A DNA stretch of 64,000 bases from Xenoacremonium recifei (Eukaryota > Ascomycota > Sordariomycetes > Hypocreales > Nectriaceae), in assembly GCA_012184525.1 (NCBI GenBank), contig WOFQ01000008.1, positions 124,001-188,000 on the forward strand, read 5' to 3'. Positions within the stretch are counted from its first letter, which is position 1; each line of letters starts with the position of its first letter. Both the position numbers and the translations under genes were made by a program. The notes beneath the pieces are model-generated. The model saw only the letters and a list, made by a program, of their open reading frames with translations. It was not told where the DNA came from and ran no database searches. Shown here one piece after another: positions 9,265-21,443 of this stretch.

Positions 9265-10752
9265 ATGTCCATCCCTCCACAACTCATTCGCGTCAAGCGC
9301 AAGAGAGTTGACGAAGCCCCCGTAACCTTTCTCCGTCTGTTACTCCTTTCTTACAGAGACTCCCCCATCGTATATCACCTCAGCTAACACGAAGTAGAAT
9401 TCGATCAGGGCGCCAAGCGACATCGAAGCGGCAGCAATTGGGTGTATCAGCGGCGGCTAGCTGTCCCAAAATCCACCAGACCAGGATCGTCCATACCATC
9501 TTCCAACGACGTCAAGCCCGTTATCCACGTTTCCGCCCCAGACGACGAATCCTTGCGATCAGGCCAACACGATGGAGCTGCCAATGCGACACCCCAAGCG
9601 GCCGGCGCAAGCTCTGCACCAGATGCGGTGGACGAGAGTAGGCTGACGGAGCCACGGCGTTTCCACATATCTCGTAAGATGATGATGCCCTCTGCAGGCC
9701 AACACTCGAGCGGCGGTATATCCAGAAAGGCTCGGTACGGCCCGGCTGTGTTTGTTGAGCGAAGCCGGGCCAAAGCGCGCGTGAAGGCGGTGCGAATCAA
9801 CGAGGGCGTAGCGACCAAGCTCAGCCAGTCGATCAGTGCGGGACAAGATGCAGATGTAGCAGTTGAGCAGCCAACCGAGGAGCGGACGCTTAAGAAACCT
9901 AGCGTAAGGAGTCGTAACCGCTCTCCCAAGCCAGACTCGTCGGCGCCAACGACTCTTCCATCCGCGGTCATGAAGCCCCATGAGGACATGGCTCAGATCA
10001 CGGCAGACATGAATGACTGGGTCATGCGAGAGATTGGAGCGAACCTCGAGAGCATGGAACAAGAGAAACAAGCAGAGAAGGCACGCTTCAAGCCCAAGGC
10101 ACCGTCAAAGCGGTACTCCGAGCGTCATCCCGGAGCCGTTGCAAGCATGCAGGCGGAGAGCCCGGCCAACGACATGGCCATGACGGATGTAAGCGATGTC
10201 GAGGACGAAGAGGATGACTGGGTCATTGAGGAGTACATCCGCATACCTGCTCATGCCATGACCTCAGACGTCACCTCAGCCGACGTGGGCGTGTTGGTGC
10301 TCGACGGTGAAGAGGACAGCAATCTGTTCTACGGGCCCGAGCATGACGAGGAGGAGGATCTGGACCTCGACGACGAGGATGAAAACGGTATGTATGGCCT
10401 ATTCATAGCAAACCGCCACGTTTCTTTTGTGGCCTTACTTGCGTAGCCTCCTTCTGCACCCTCCCCCCCTGTTGACCTGTACATTCGCCCAGTGCCAACA
10501 ATGGCTAATTGACCTGCAGCCGAAAACTACTACACTGCAGACTATCCCGAGGATGAGGTTGACTCGGACGACGAGTACGGACGCCACCCGTACGATTACC
10601 GCAACGCCAACGCCTCCGACGACGAGGAGTATGACAACGAGTTTGACTCCGACGCAGACGACGACATGGTCATAGAGCCCGGCAACGACGACGACGATGC
10701 CACCATGGCACGCATCAAGGCGTACATGAAGCGAAGTAACGCCTTCCATTAG
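9265..10752 (+). CDS. IWR1: RNA polymerase II nuclear import factor Iwr1
   Basis: Three exons: 9265..9334, 9398..10387 and 10520..10752, 430 codons. Exon 1 encodes MSIPPQLIRVKRKRVDEAPV. After the first intron the frame continues LQFDQGAKRHRSGSNWVYQR, the N-terminal signature of the family. The C-terminal exon carries the second signature, AENYYTADYPEDEVDSDDEY followed by GRHPYDYRN. Iwr1 binds assembled RNA polymerase II and carries it into the nucleus with importin; the basic N-terminus fits the bipartite import signal (family knowledge). The first intron has an ideal branch site (GCTAAC near 9383) but a weak GTCTGT donor. The second intron uses GTATGT and ends GACCTGCAG. The middle is disordered. 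Confidence 0.92.
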
Positions 10753-11992
10753 ACGCCTTCACTAATTCTGGGAAATCTCCTGGATTAAGCTCCTTCAGCG
10801 ACCAACAGCAGCAAGTTGACAGCCAACAACACCAGCACGTTCATCCTACTCCTACCAACGCGCACCCCCCGCCATAGCGCCCATGGCCACCAACAGTCCC
10901 CGTCAACCGAAGCAATCAACCCGCGCCGCCGTGGCTGTGCTGCCGCACGTGCACCCCCTGGGCTGTACCACCATCCGCTTCCGTGCTGTCAGACGGGCGA
11001 TGGCCTCGATCTCGTCCTCCCGTAGCCGTACTCCGTACTCGGGACCGCATGCCGTCGTGATTGTGCAACATCCGTGACGAGGGGTCGCGAAGGGGTTGGG
11101 GGGGCTTGTTCGGCGTCACTACAGGCTAGCAGGGGGGTTAGCCAGGGCGTCTGTTTTCCCTCGCATTGACCAGGGGATCCTGAGTTTTCAGCTCGGCGTC
11201 TTTTTCGCGTCACATGCACCGTAGCGGCGGGAAAGCAAACATTCGGACTCCCAAGTCCCATTGTGGTGGCTAGCTGCTCGAAAAGTACCTAGGTAGAAAA
11301 GAAGAAACGAAGAAGAAGAAGAGGAAAGACAAAGAAGAACAGCCAGCTCAAGGCACGCAAAATCGTTCCCAAGCATCCATCCATACATCCATCCATCGTG
11401 CATCGTAAAAGATGTACATCCATACATACATGGCCCTCTGATCTGAGGACCCCAAAATGTGCCAACGCCCTATCCAACGGGTTTTCATTCCTTCATGTCC
11501 TCCACTCATTATTTTAAGAATCCATTCCATCGTAGATACTGTACAGGGGGTGTGTGTGTGTGTGTGCAGGCTCAGTGAGGCGCCACTGCTGTTGGTCCTC
11601 TGGCCCTACGGGCGCCACGCTCAAAGGCGTGGATAAACCCGGGTGTGTGTCATTTTGTAACAGGGGAAGAAAATTGTGTGAAGCCAAAGAAGAAGAAAAA
11701 AAAAGGTCCAAGGGAAGTGAAAAGGGGAAATGAAGAGGGTTGAAGAAGTGAAGTGAAGAAGAAAGGAAATAATAAGGCTCTGTCGAAGCGTGGTCGATAC
11801 CGTACAGACAAAGGAAATGACATCTTTACACCCCTGTAGGGGAATTTTGAGTACATGAATACATTATGTTCGTGGCGTGTGCAATCGGTTCGGTCATGTC
11901 AGATGCTTTTGGTTTTTTTTTTTTTCTTTCTTTTTTTTTTGGTTCTTGATCTCGTGCTGTGCAAGCTGAGCGGGAAGAAGGGAGGCTTTGCT
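10753..11992. other. convergent 3' regions, low-complexity rich
   Basis: 1.24 kb between the IWR1 stop and the Myb-like gene stop on the other strand. It holds purine-rich runs (about 11295-11345 and 11680-11775), CATC-type repeats at 11371-11399, a TG repeat at 11551-11566 and a T-run near 11916-11940. Much of it is probably 3' untranslated sequence of the minus-strand gene. No coding sequence supported. Confidence 0.45.
11551..11566. repeat. (TG)n microsatellite
   Basis: Eight consecutive TG units between two convergent genes. Confidence 0.9.
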
Positions 11993-13189
11993 TTACAGCT
12001 TGAGACGGCGCTGCTCCTTTCTCCTTCGGCGCTCTCGCCGTTCGCGGTACTGCATTGCTCGCTTGGCCGCTATACGTCTTGTCAATACCATGATCACATG
12101 CAAACTGTATGAGAGATGACTTACCCCAGTCGCGGGCCTTAGACTTCAGCTCGGGATCGACCCACGAGTAGTTGATGGCGCGCTCAGGGTAACGCTGGGC
12201 CAAGCCGAGCGGCTCCATGGGCTTGTCGGCGTTGTCACGCTCACGGCACTTGATGCTAACCTGCAGAGGCTCCAGGTCGTCCTCGTTCTCGAAGCGCAGC
12301 CAGCCATCCTTGTCCCAGATGGGGATGCGCTGGTTCATACGGTAGTACCAGGCCTGGAGGCCTTGGACTGTCCGCTCAGGTGTGCGGCCAAACATGGCGG
12401 CAAATTCCTGCTTGATGCGCTGCCACTTCATCTTCTTGTCGTGCCAGGCATAGATGATGAAGTCACCCTCCTCAGTGGTGTACTTCTGGTTGATGTGCCT
12501 GTTCTCTCCCTCGGGCGGCGGGCTGGGGTAGCTGTCCATGGCACCATAGTAGGGCGGCGGAGTGCTCAGCCCATAGCGCTGATAGCTATCAGACGAAGGC
12601 TGCTGAGCGTGGAAGGCCTGGCTGGCCTGGTCCGCAGCGAGGGCATATTGGCTCAAGCTGGCAGTGGTGCCGCGCCGGGAAGTGAAGTACTCCGCGGCTG
12701 GGTCCTCAAAGGCGCGGTCCAGGACGGACCATGATGGCTTTGATGGAGTGACTGGCTGAGGGGGCTGGAGCAGCGAGAAGGAGCCATTCCTTGAGATACT
12801 AGGAAGAGGAGACGGAGGCGTCCAAGAGTTGGCAGGGCCGTGAGTTCTGGCGAGCTCCTCGACTCCTTGGTCGAACTCGCAGAGGCTGGGAAGTCTGACC
12901 TTGGAGTCCTGGCGAGGAGAGTTGAGATGAAAGAGGCGAGGGAGAGTAGTGTTGTCTTGCGAACGATCTGGAGAGCACAGACCTACGAGAGAATGTTAGT
13001 TGAGTGGGATTCTGTCAATGGTGTTGAGTCGAGAGGAGACTTGCCCTCGATCTTGATTCTCGGGCTCCCTGATGCTGAGCTGGGAGGAGTGTATGCTTGA
13101 GGTTGAGCCTGCTGCTGTTGCTGGCTCGCCCTCGTGTTCTCCCGGACAACACGAGGGTCCTCTGCGTCAACGAGAGGCTGGATACTCAT
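11993..13189 (-). CDS. Myb/SANT-like fungal regulator with a basic C-terminus
   Basis: Three exons on the minus strand: 13045..13189, 12125..12982 and 11993..12069, 359 codons. The start is the ATG at 13189 (MSIQPLVDAEDPRVV); no ATG occurs on this strand between 13190 and about 13466. Exon 1 has a short Gln run. A helix-rich block in the middle (QKYTTEEGDFIIYAWHDKKM then WQRIKQEFAAMFGR and GLQAWYYRMN) has the tryptophan spacing of a Myb/SANT or homeodomain-like fold. The last exon is extremely basic (AKRAMQYRERRERRRRKEQR), a likely nuclear signal or DNA contact. Intron 1 (12983..13044) begins GC, not GT: GCAAGT to TAG, with CTAAC branch. Intron 2 is 12070..12124. I recognise it as a conserved fungal regulator type but cannot name the gene. 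Confidence 0.75.
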
Positions 13190-13833
13190 TGTGACCACAG
13201 GGCTGACCGCTAGCCGATACGACGTGAAGGGAATACGATGGGCTTTCGAAGGCTGGAGTGTTCCAGGAGGATGCTGCCCTCTTGAAGGGTTATCAGACAG
13301 ACCAAACAAAGTGCGGGTCGGCCTAGTATTAACGAAGAGAACCAAGCTTTTGAAAGTGAACGCGTATTAAGACAAAACCTCCGTCAGAGAAGAGAGAGTG
13401 GGAAAGGGTCTGAAATATGAAGGGAGGCGACGGAGAATAAAGAAGACTGCGAGCACACTTCGATATGACATCGAGACACTTGAGGGGCCCCGCTCTCTTG
13501 TACTCCGACGGTGCGTGTAGAGACCCTTGTAGTCGCCAGTTGTCTGATCGCCTGCTAATGCAGCCGTTTTTCTTCTTCTCCTGCTCGGTACCTGAATCAA
13601 CAAGTTGATAAGCCCCCCTCCCCAGGAGCAGACGAGGACGGCACAGATGATTGTCTTGATTTCCCCCGAGAGGGGTCTGTGTGTCACCCCTGCTGAATAC
13701 GGACGACGCACTACCAACAGGACCAACAAGCGGTTGGTACTCCCCCCTCCTTCTGCCCTCACCCTTCAACTAGGAAGAGGCTGAGTGGACCAGCGTGCAG
13801 ATATCGGCAGGACGGTACCTGCGGCCACCCAGA

Positions 13834-13861
13834 GACAAGGGACAAGGGACAAGGGACAAGG
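13834..13861. repeat. four tandem copies of GACAAGG
   Basis: Perfect 7-base unit repeated four times, followed by a G-run. Confidence 0.95.
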
Positions 13862-14865
13862 GGGTCGTTGGAGTCTTGCTAGCAGCATGAACCCACCCCT
13901 CGGGGGGATCGATCTTGGTCTGCGATTTGCCTGGCTAGAGTGACGGTAGTCTGGTAGCCTGTCTGGTCCGCGGCCGTCCTATCTGCCAGAGGTGGAGCAT
14001 GGGGTTTATGATTCCTCCAAGACAAACGAACGGCACAGCTGGTAAGCGTTGATCGAAACTCTCCGTTGTAGCGAGGTGCGTCTTGGCTTGGTCTGAGAAG
14101 AGTCAGCCGCATGCTGGGGGGTTGTCCCCATGAGGCTTGGGCTGCTGAGGTACCCGAGTCCCGTGGCTGTGGTTATTGTTGTTGTTGGTCGGGAGCCTTT
14201 GTCACTAACCGCTCCCACGATATCACCCTCTCGACACTGGACGAGGGTTCGCAAACAAGGGTGTCTCCAAGGCAATTAGCTGGCCAGCAACACGCCGGTC
14301 CCGAGGATGACATTGAAGACTCCATGCCGCACGGCCCTCATGATCGTCAACCCGGAGGGGACAGCAGGGCAGGGGAGGGGAGGGGCGGATTCTTTTCCCT
14401 GAGGCCTGGGATGGGATGGCAAGATGGGACTCGCGGCACTCCGAGCTGGGGGATGGGGCAAAAGTCAATTGATCCAGCAGTCTCACTTATGCAACATTAG
14501 ATCGAGCCGCCTCTGCTGACACTGTCCAGGACGGACCCTGTCGCTTAGATCCCAGCAAGATCTCGCACGATTGGCCCGAGCTGGTCGAGGGGGCGGTCGA
14601 ATGGCCGGGGTTGCCACAGTCCTGGGGCAGCTCGCAACAGGACGGGACGGACAGGACTCATGGAGAAAGTTTGTTTGCTACGGCCATCATGTGTCAGGCG
14701 AAGGAAGGACTCGGTACCCAGGCACCCGGTCCGCTGGGACTCCCTGGCGGCCTTCTGCCACTGTCGTTGTCTAGAACGCGTCTCCGTGTTGACCATCTGC
14801 TTTGAGCTGTTGTTGCGAGCGGGACGGGACCTCATATGCTCGTGAGGTAACTGACGGCTAGCGGG

Positions 14866-14887
14866 AAGCAAGCAAGCAAGCAAGCAA
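14866..14887. repeat. (AAGC)n repeat, with (AACGC)3 just after
   Basis: Five AAGC units run to 14885, and a second short repeat of AACGC lies at 14904-14920. Confidence 0.9.
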
Positions 14888-15462
14888 ACAGACGTATCTT
14901 CGTCAACGCAACGCAACGCACTGGGCAATCGCTGGCCTCCCCGCCCGCATCAGGCTCTCTTGACAGCAGCCACCAGGCAGGTCGGTCCTCGACGGGTTCA
15001 ATAGCTTTGTGGGGATGGGACATCATCGAGCCTGGGCGATGACATCTCAGAGATCGGCTCCAGTGGCGCCAGGACGAGCCGCCGTGGGTAGTCTGCGGGG
15101 GGAGGGGGTTGGGATAGCCAGCAGAGGGACAACAAATCTGACAGGTATCGCGCGGATGGGAGCTGTTGCTCCGCAATACACCGGACACCCTGTGGTGCGG
15201 TTCAGCAGGCAGAGGAAAGCAGGGGAGTCGACAGCGGACTGGGACTGGGACTGCGACTACGCAGCCAGCCGACGGACGGGATGTGCCTCTCTGGGAACAA
15301 CATGGGAGTAACGAGTGGCCTCCCGCTCGTCTCGACTCCGATCCAGGGTCGCGAGCCCCGGGCGGCGAACTACCGCTTCGGGCAAGCCATTGAGAGGCAA
15401 CAGAGAAGGCCTGTGAGGATCGAGGTGAGCCTCGAACGCGCAGAGCAAGCTTCGAGAGCGTC

Positions 15463-15490
15463 TGTGTGTGTGTGTGTTTGTGTGTGTGTG
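15463..15490. repeat. (TG)n microsatellite with one interruption
   Basis: TG repeat broken once by TTT, in the gene-free region. Confidence 0.9.
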
Positions 15491-18103
15491 GCCAACAAGT
15501 GTGCCGCGGACACATCCGAAAATCCAAGCTTGCCTACCCGAGGCACCCTCCATCGGATGCTGAAGGAGGGGGGGTTGAAGGGAGCAAGCAAAGTGCAAGT
15601 CGACGTACGTGCAGACTTCTGCAAAAGGTCCCTGGCAGGCAATCAGACTCACTCAGCTACGCCGTCATAATGCGTAGAGCCCCAGTCGTGTCGTAATGAA
15701 CGAAGAGCAGGGTCCCAGCAGGACGGGCCAACAATCTTGCTCTGCGCCTCCTCGGGGCCGCTGCAGTTGACCAACGCTTGAGCCAAATCGGGAACAGGGC
15801 CTGGGCGGGCGTCGCTCTGTGATGTGACCTGCATGTTGTGAAGTAAAGTGAGAGATGACAGACCAGACAGCGTGTGAGATGGCGTTGGCGGAACCGTGTA
15901 CACACGGTACAGACCAGACGAAGACCAAAGCCACCCCGGCACTCACTCAGTCCTCCTCACCTCCAGCCCAGCCCGACCAGGGGCCTAATGGCCTAATTAC
16001 AGCACAGGTCGCTTTGCATCTCAGCCATCCGCGTCTGTCGCGCGCTAAGTCATCCTAGCTCGCCCACCGAGCTGGAGCGTCTCTCGTGCTGCGCCGTACA
16101 ACGCAGGCGGCTGGGGAGAGTCGCAACAACGGAGACACTGCTTTCTTCCCGCTTGTCACTGCATGTCTTGGCGATGACGGCGATCGAACTGGGTGTAATC
16201 AGACATGACTCGGGGCTGCGAACTGGCCGCGAGCCGTGCTCGAGGTTGACTCTCTCCTTGGTCCTGTTCTGATCTGATCCTCCGGGCCTCTCCGCTCCAC
16301 ACTGGGGTCGCTGGACGATACACGTCGACGGACGGAAGAACGGACCGTGGCCTAGGGGTCCATAGTTCGCAGCTCCCTCCAAGCTGACGGCGTGGTGGTT
16401 CGCCTCCCGTCGTGGCCAGTCGAGCCAGAGCCTTCCACGGCCCTCTTCATGTCTCCCTCCTGCGTCCTTTCTCCTCCCTGTCTCACTCATCATGCAGCGC
16501 TGCGGTGCCTCGTTATTTCGTCTGAGAACCGCCTCACATGCGGCTCGGTGATCGCAATATTCAGCCACAGCCACGCGGTCTCTCAACAACAACAAACACG
16601 GCTCGGCCATCGCGGAACTGCTGCAACTCTTCAGAGCCGCCGCCACCGCCGCGACGCCCGTTGCCGTTGAATCGGGACAGTAGAGTTTTCCGGCCTCATT
16701 AGAGCCGCAACCATTGATGGCCGACGAGCAAACGGTCAACTCCCGTCCCGTCTAGCTCCAGGTGTGGTAACAAATGACCGACTCCAGTCGCCCGGACTAT
16801 CACTGTGCAATACCTGCTGAACAACTAGGTCCGGCTTGCTGTGCCTCTCAGATATGTCAGTTATCAGTTCGCTCAGACCTTGATTGCGCTCAACCGTACG
16901 GTACGGAGCAAGCACTGCAAGACTAAGCAGGCTCATGGCTCTTTTGGGACACAGGGGATGTAAGGGAGGCTCTTCCCTTCCAACCCCGCCATCCTCAGTG
17001 GTCAATGGCGAGTCGAGTTGAATGATAGATGACGGACGCTATCTCGGATCCGTCGCCGCTACCGACTAGCAGCACCTCAACCTTGCAGCAAGGGATGCGA
17101 GGTCGAGGGCCGTCGGGGCGCGCAGATCGACAAACCAAATCCACTTTCGAGAGAAGCCGCCGCCGGGATGACATCCGCGTGTGTTCGTACCGAAGTGATC
17201 GTCGAAGTCGTCCGCATGGCCCAGCTTTGCTCAGAACACACATGCGCAACTCGTCAGAATCAACCGAACTCTTGGTCCATCCGATCCCCAGAACCCTGAA
17301 ACGTGTCTCTGAGGGGATGGAGATCGCTCATAATTCATCAGACCCTGACGGCTGGCTTATTACATGGTATACCCTGCAGTTGCGTGTTTGACAGGTTTTT
17401 TTTTAGTCGATGTTTGGGGCAATGCCTGCCGCTCTCCTCACCCTCCTCCTCCAGCTCTTCACCCTCCACACCAGTCGATCTATCACCCTTTCTCTGATGA
17501 GGCCTGCATCTGAGAGCACAGGGACGGCTCATATCACGCAACCTGTAGATAGACCTGGCCTAGATCTCCCGGCCCCAACCGACGATGCTACTTCTGGTCA
17601 CCTCCGGCACTTTGCTCAAGCCCCACAATCGACATCGAATCTCGGTCACGGCCTTGACAGATCTGGACAGCCAGGCTCAATCGAGGACTCGATATGGAGT
17701 GTATCTCCCAAGAGAGGCACGTAGCCGTGGCTCGCCGGGCATAACAACACCCAAGTGGCATTACCTCGGACTCTGAGCGGGAGCCAATGTCCACCGAACC
17801 CCATCCCAACTCCGTAGGCATACATTAGGGTGAGCCAGAAAAGTCGTCTGTGCGCCAGCCCGTGTCTAGGGACTATCGAGGCTGATACAATCCGATGGAG
17901 CACCCTCGTACCCCTCGCATTGCTGCTGACAAGTCGCAACCTATCAGGGCATCCACGGCTTGGTCTTGTTGAAAATTTTCCATCAGCACGGAGTACCTGC
18001 AGTAGTAGGCAGAGAAGCCAGCAGAAACTGACTGAAATGCGCCTCCACAGGTCCCCTCAAGTCTCACCATAGACACGGCACGAGCCTGGTCGCCGGTTGC
18101 TCT

Positions 18104-19275
18104 TCAGAGTTTCGAGTCTGTGTTGAGCTGGGACATGGACCCTGTGTCTGGGAACGATTCGTCCCCCGCGAATCTCCTGAAGTTGGCGTCAGCGCGGCCC
18201 GAGATTGACGTGATTCAACTGGCACCAGATGGTGGCGGGGAAAAGCAAATATGTTTACAAAAGGAAATGGACCCTGAGAATGGAGACGTACCAACCGCGT
18301 TCCTCGCCAGAGGACAGGAAACTACAGTCACTGTTCAGCTCACACTCCCAGCCACCTGCAGGAGTGGGCCCAGTCGTGGACAGTCCGCTGGCATCTATGT
18401 GGATGATTAACTCTGTCAGATATCTCAATGCTGCCCGTGCCACTTCCTTGGCCGAGGTTGGTGAACTCACCGGCGTCCTGCATGTCCTGCCGTCTGTAGG
18501 CGCTCAGGCCGCAGGTGAAGGCGCGAAAGTCCTCGGTTTCGACGTCTTCCGGTATGCGGCCGGTGAGGATGCGGCCCAAGGCGATGACCACGGCGGCATG
18601 GGTGCATAGCACCACTGCACGTTGGCCCTCAGCATCACACCGGTCGATGATGGCTTGCACCGCTACTCGCACTCGCTCGTACAGCTCAGCAACCGTTTCA
18701 CCCTTTCTAGAAGGGGACAGGGCTGAGACGAATGTGTCGTCGTAAGCGGGGAAGATGCGCTTCAACTGTGTTGGTGGCGCTGGCACGGGGTGATCAAAGG
18801 GTGCAGAGCCAAACCACTCGCAGATCCCATACTCGGGTCTGATGACCGTGGCTGCCAAGTCTCCGTCACCTTCACTAAGCTGCTGCCGCTTCAGGTCGAC
18901 GAAGGGCGTAATAGTCTGCAGACAACGGTAGTAGGGACTTGAGTAAACGGCCTGGATAGGCGGATCCAGGGTCAGCAGGTGGCGGCCCAGTTCCTTCGCC
19001 TGGTCGACTCCATGGGCAGTCAACGCAGGATCTGCGGGTATGCCGGTGGGCGAGCGTATGGACGCCGAGTATGTGCCTGAGAATGGGTCGACACTCCAGG
19101 TTGTGCGGAACTAGAGGCCACGGACAAGTCTTGGTCAACACGGCACAACGAACGAGGGTTTCCTCATCTGTACAGGTCGCTGCAGATAACGCAACCGAGG
19201 GCCAGGATCCCTAGGGAATGCATGAGGCAGGCAACTTACTCCATGGCGGACAACGTAGATTACTTCCAGGGCCAT
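18104..19275 (-). CDS. histidine phosphatase (phosphoglycerate mutase-like), Tau55/Tfc7 type
   Basis: Four exons on the minus strand: 19240..19275, 18471..19110, 18292..18355 and 18104..18176, 270 codons. The 36-base first exon encodes MALEVIYVVRHG, including the catalytic RHG. Exon 2 follows with FRTTWSVDPFSGTYSASIR, IPADPALTAHG, the phosphate-pocket arginine in YSSPYYRCLQT, the acid in EYGICEWFG, and the second histidine in LCTHAAVV. The last exons give GWECELNSDCSFLSSGEERG and WRFAGDESFPDTGSM, the usual end of this fungal family. All three introns have GT-AG ends; the third has CTGAC close to its acceptor. The family is related to the 55 kDa TFIIIC subunit of yeast but usually stands alone as a phosphatase. 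Substrate unknown. Confidence 0.88.
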
Positions 19276-20235
19276 GCTTGCTGTCTGCGGGCTGGCCTTG
19301 GTCGGCGTCGAATCCTACACGGGATGTTTCTGGAGGGGAGCGAATGAGTTGTCGAGCCGTGCTTTGGAGTTGAGAAGATGCGGCGCGGCTTTGGGTGGAT
19401 CTGGACCGGACCTCGGACGACCCGCATCCCAACCCCGCTGTTGCGCGCCTTCCCCGGCTGAAGCTGCGGGGCTGTTCCTGCCTCTTACACCGGGCAGGTG
19501 CAGGTGCAGTGCAGGTGCAGGTGCAGTGCAGGTGCAGGCCGGCTTAGACAGATACAGCACCTGCCCTGCATTGCCCTGCCTATCACAGATGACAGGGAGG
19601 CAGTCACAATGACGACGTGCTGGTTTTAGTGTTCTTTGTAATAATGGCTTTTCTATTAGGACGTGCAGCGGCAAAGCTGCAGGAGAGTGGTTCCTCCAGC
19701 GCATGTGATGTCTGCTATCAGTGCTAACCAGCTAGACCGATGCCGTGTCTTGTTTTACGAGAGCTGGTCGGAGGTGGCCAAGACAAAATTTCAGCTGGGC
19801 GGCCGACCTAGCGTAGCAGTGGCAAGTCCGTTCGAGCGACATTCTGCTTCGTCGATGACGGTCGGTCGACGAACTGAAGAACATCCAGCATGATCACCAG
19901 CTAGGAGCCGGACTGAGATCCCCGGCGATCCTAGGTGCGGGAGCAAGCTGCCATGTAACGTCGCAAAGAACCCCCTAAAACATAGAGTGACAATCTTCCA
20001 AGTCTTGGAGTCCGAGAAGCCGTAAAGCAGGATTTTGGAAAATGGAAAATAAGAGTCTAGGGTAGGCATCAAATGTCCATGAGTTAGTTGTTGGTTACCG
20101 GAACCTCTCATGTGTGGAGCAAGTCGTCCGTGGCTGACATCAGCCACCGAACGACGACAACGACGCCACTGCATCCTCCGGCTTCTTCCTTCGAGACGAC
20201 GACGATAGTATTCAGTGACAAGCCGTAAGAGAACG
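19276..20235. promoter_or_regulatory. divergent promoter region, phosphatase and bZIP genes
   Basis: 960 bases between two divergent start codons. It includes an E-box-bearing tandem repeat (19495-19538). Nothing coding is supported. Confidence 0.45.
19495..19538. repeat. 17-base tandem repeat rich in CAGGTG
   Basis: The unit CAGGTGCAGGTGCAGTG is present 2.6 times without error. It places five CAGGTG hexamers (E-box type, CANNTG) within 44 bases, 220 bases upstream of the phosphatase gene and about 700 upstream of the bZIP gene. Confidence 0.95.
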
Positions 20236-21443
20236 ATGGACGCGTCAAACTGTAAAGATGCAGTGCCTACTTCGGCGGCGAAACTACAAAGTCGAAGATC
20301 CAAGCCAAACCGTCGCGATCCGGCAAAGCGACGGCAGCAGAATCGGCAAGCCCAGAAAGTGTACCGTGAGTGGACTCCTTGTATCCCACTGATTATCGAA
20401 TGGGTTGCCAGATGAAATTCAGGATTTTTTTGGGCAGGTCATTGAATTGAAACCGGGGCTTTATACCACTCTTAGAGAGCATGTGGCTGACATGAGCCAT
20501 TCTAGGGGAGAAGCAAAAGCAGCGCATCCAGGAACTTGAACGCCGAGCTGGCGTATCAGAACCACCAGGTCAACTTGTCGGCGATAACACAGTAGTCGAC
20601 CAGCAACTCATTGTTAGAACTCCTCAAGCACATGAAAGCAGTTCTACTTCGCCAAATAGAGACACTTATCCCGACGTCGTCTCCCCGGACCAACTCCAAT
20701 CATACCACAATGCTGCCCCTAAACCGCCCGAGGAACCTTGGGACAACACCCTTCTATCAATCAACTTCGACCAATGGCTCTCTGAAGGCCAAGCACCGTC
20801 GCAATCAACCGATGCTCTCGCCGTCTCGCCCATCATCTTCTTCAACTGCGGCTGTCCAGTGCTGCACATCCCTATGCGAGCCTCACCGGTCCTCCTCCCC
20901 GTCATCCCGGATCTGTACTCCAACAATTTGCGCCTAGATCGCTGGTGCGTCGTCGCTGCAATGCTAGAAAACTGCCTGCAGGTCGGCATCACGCGCGTCA
21001 TGTTCTGCTCTGACGATGCCGTATCGCCGTTCTACCGCCAGCAAAGCGAGGCGCCTATCGAGGACACAGGGCTGGTCTCAGCGGTGCAGCGGGTGTTCAA
21101 GACCCTGCATTACGACCTACGGCCTACGAGGAAGCAAATTGTGAAGAACCATCATCCGTACATCGACGTGATACCTTTTCGCGACATTCGCGAGAACCTC
21201 ATCGACCAGAGCGATGATATTGACGAGGATGAATTCTTCCATGATGCGCTGAATCACTTGACGTGCTGGGGAGGCGTGCAAGGGGCTCAAACAGGCTCGC
21301 CGTGGGACAGTCGGAGCTGGGAAGCCAGCGAGATGTTCTTAAAGAAATGGTCAGTAATTGTTGGCGGTGAAGACGGCGAGTTGACAAGACAGTCACGGTG
21401 GTGGAGGCAATTAAGGGGTGATAACATAACAGAGATATTCTGA
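20236..21443 (+). CDS. bZIP-like protein with DUF3425 domain
   Basis: Two exons: 20236..20365 and 20506..21443, 355 codons. The start is the first ATG in frame (MDASNCKDAVPTSAAK). The basic region is RRDPAKRRQQNRQAQKVYR, matching the fungal NxxAxxxYR pattern, followed by EKQKQRIQELERRAG; the leucine heptads that normally follow are very short. The 140-base intron (GTGAGT to TAG, CTGAC branch) falls inside the final Arg codon of the basic region. The second half is DUF3425: SPIIFFNCGCPVLHIPMRAS, then RWCVVAAMLENCLQVG, and WEASEMFLKKW near the end with ELTRQSRWWR. Such proteins are presumed transcription factors, expanded in Pezizomycotina; no target is known for this one. Confidence 0.88.

Larger units (their letters stand above)
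13190..18103. other. 4.9 kb stretch without a supported gene
   Basis: Upstream of the Myb-like gene and downstream of the phosphatase gene. Many short frames exist on both strands but none shows a domain, codon periodicity I can trust, or joinable exons. It contains small tandem repeats (13834-13861, 14866-14887, 14904-14920, 15463-15490). No transposon ends, tRNA or 5S gene were seen. The first 280 bases next to 13190 are probably the leader of the Myb-like gene. Long upstream regions are common for fungal regulators; a noncoding transcript cannot be excluded. Confidence 0.5.
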
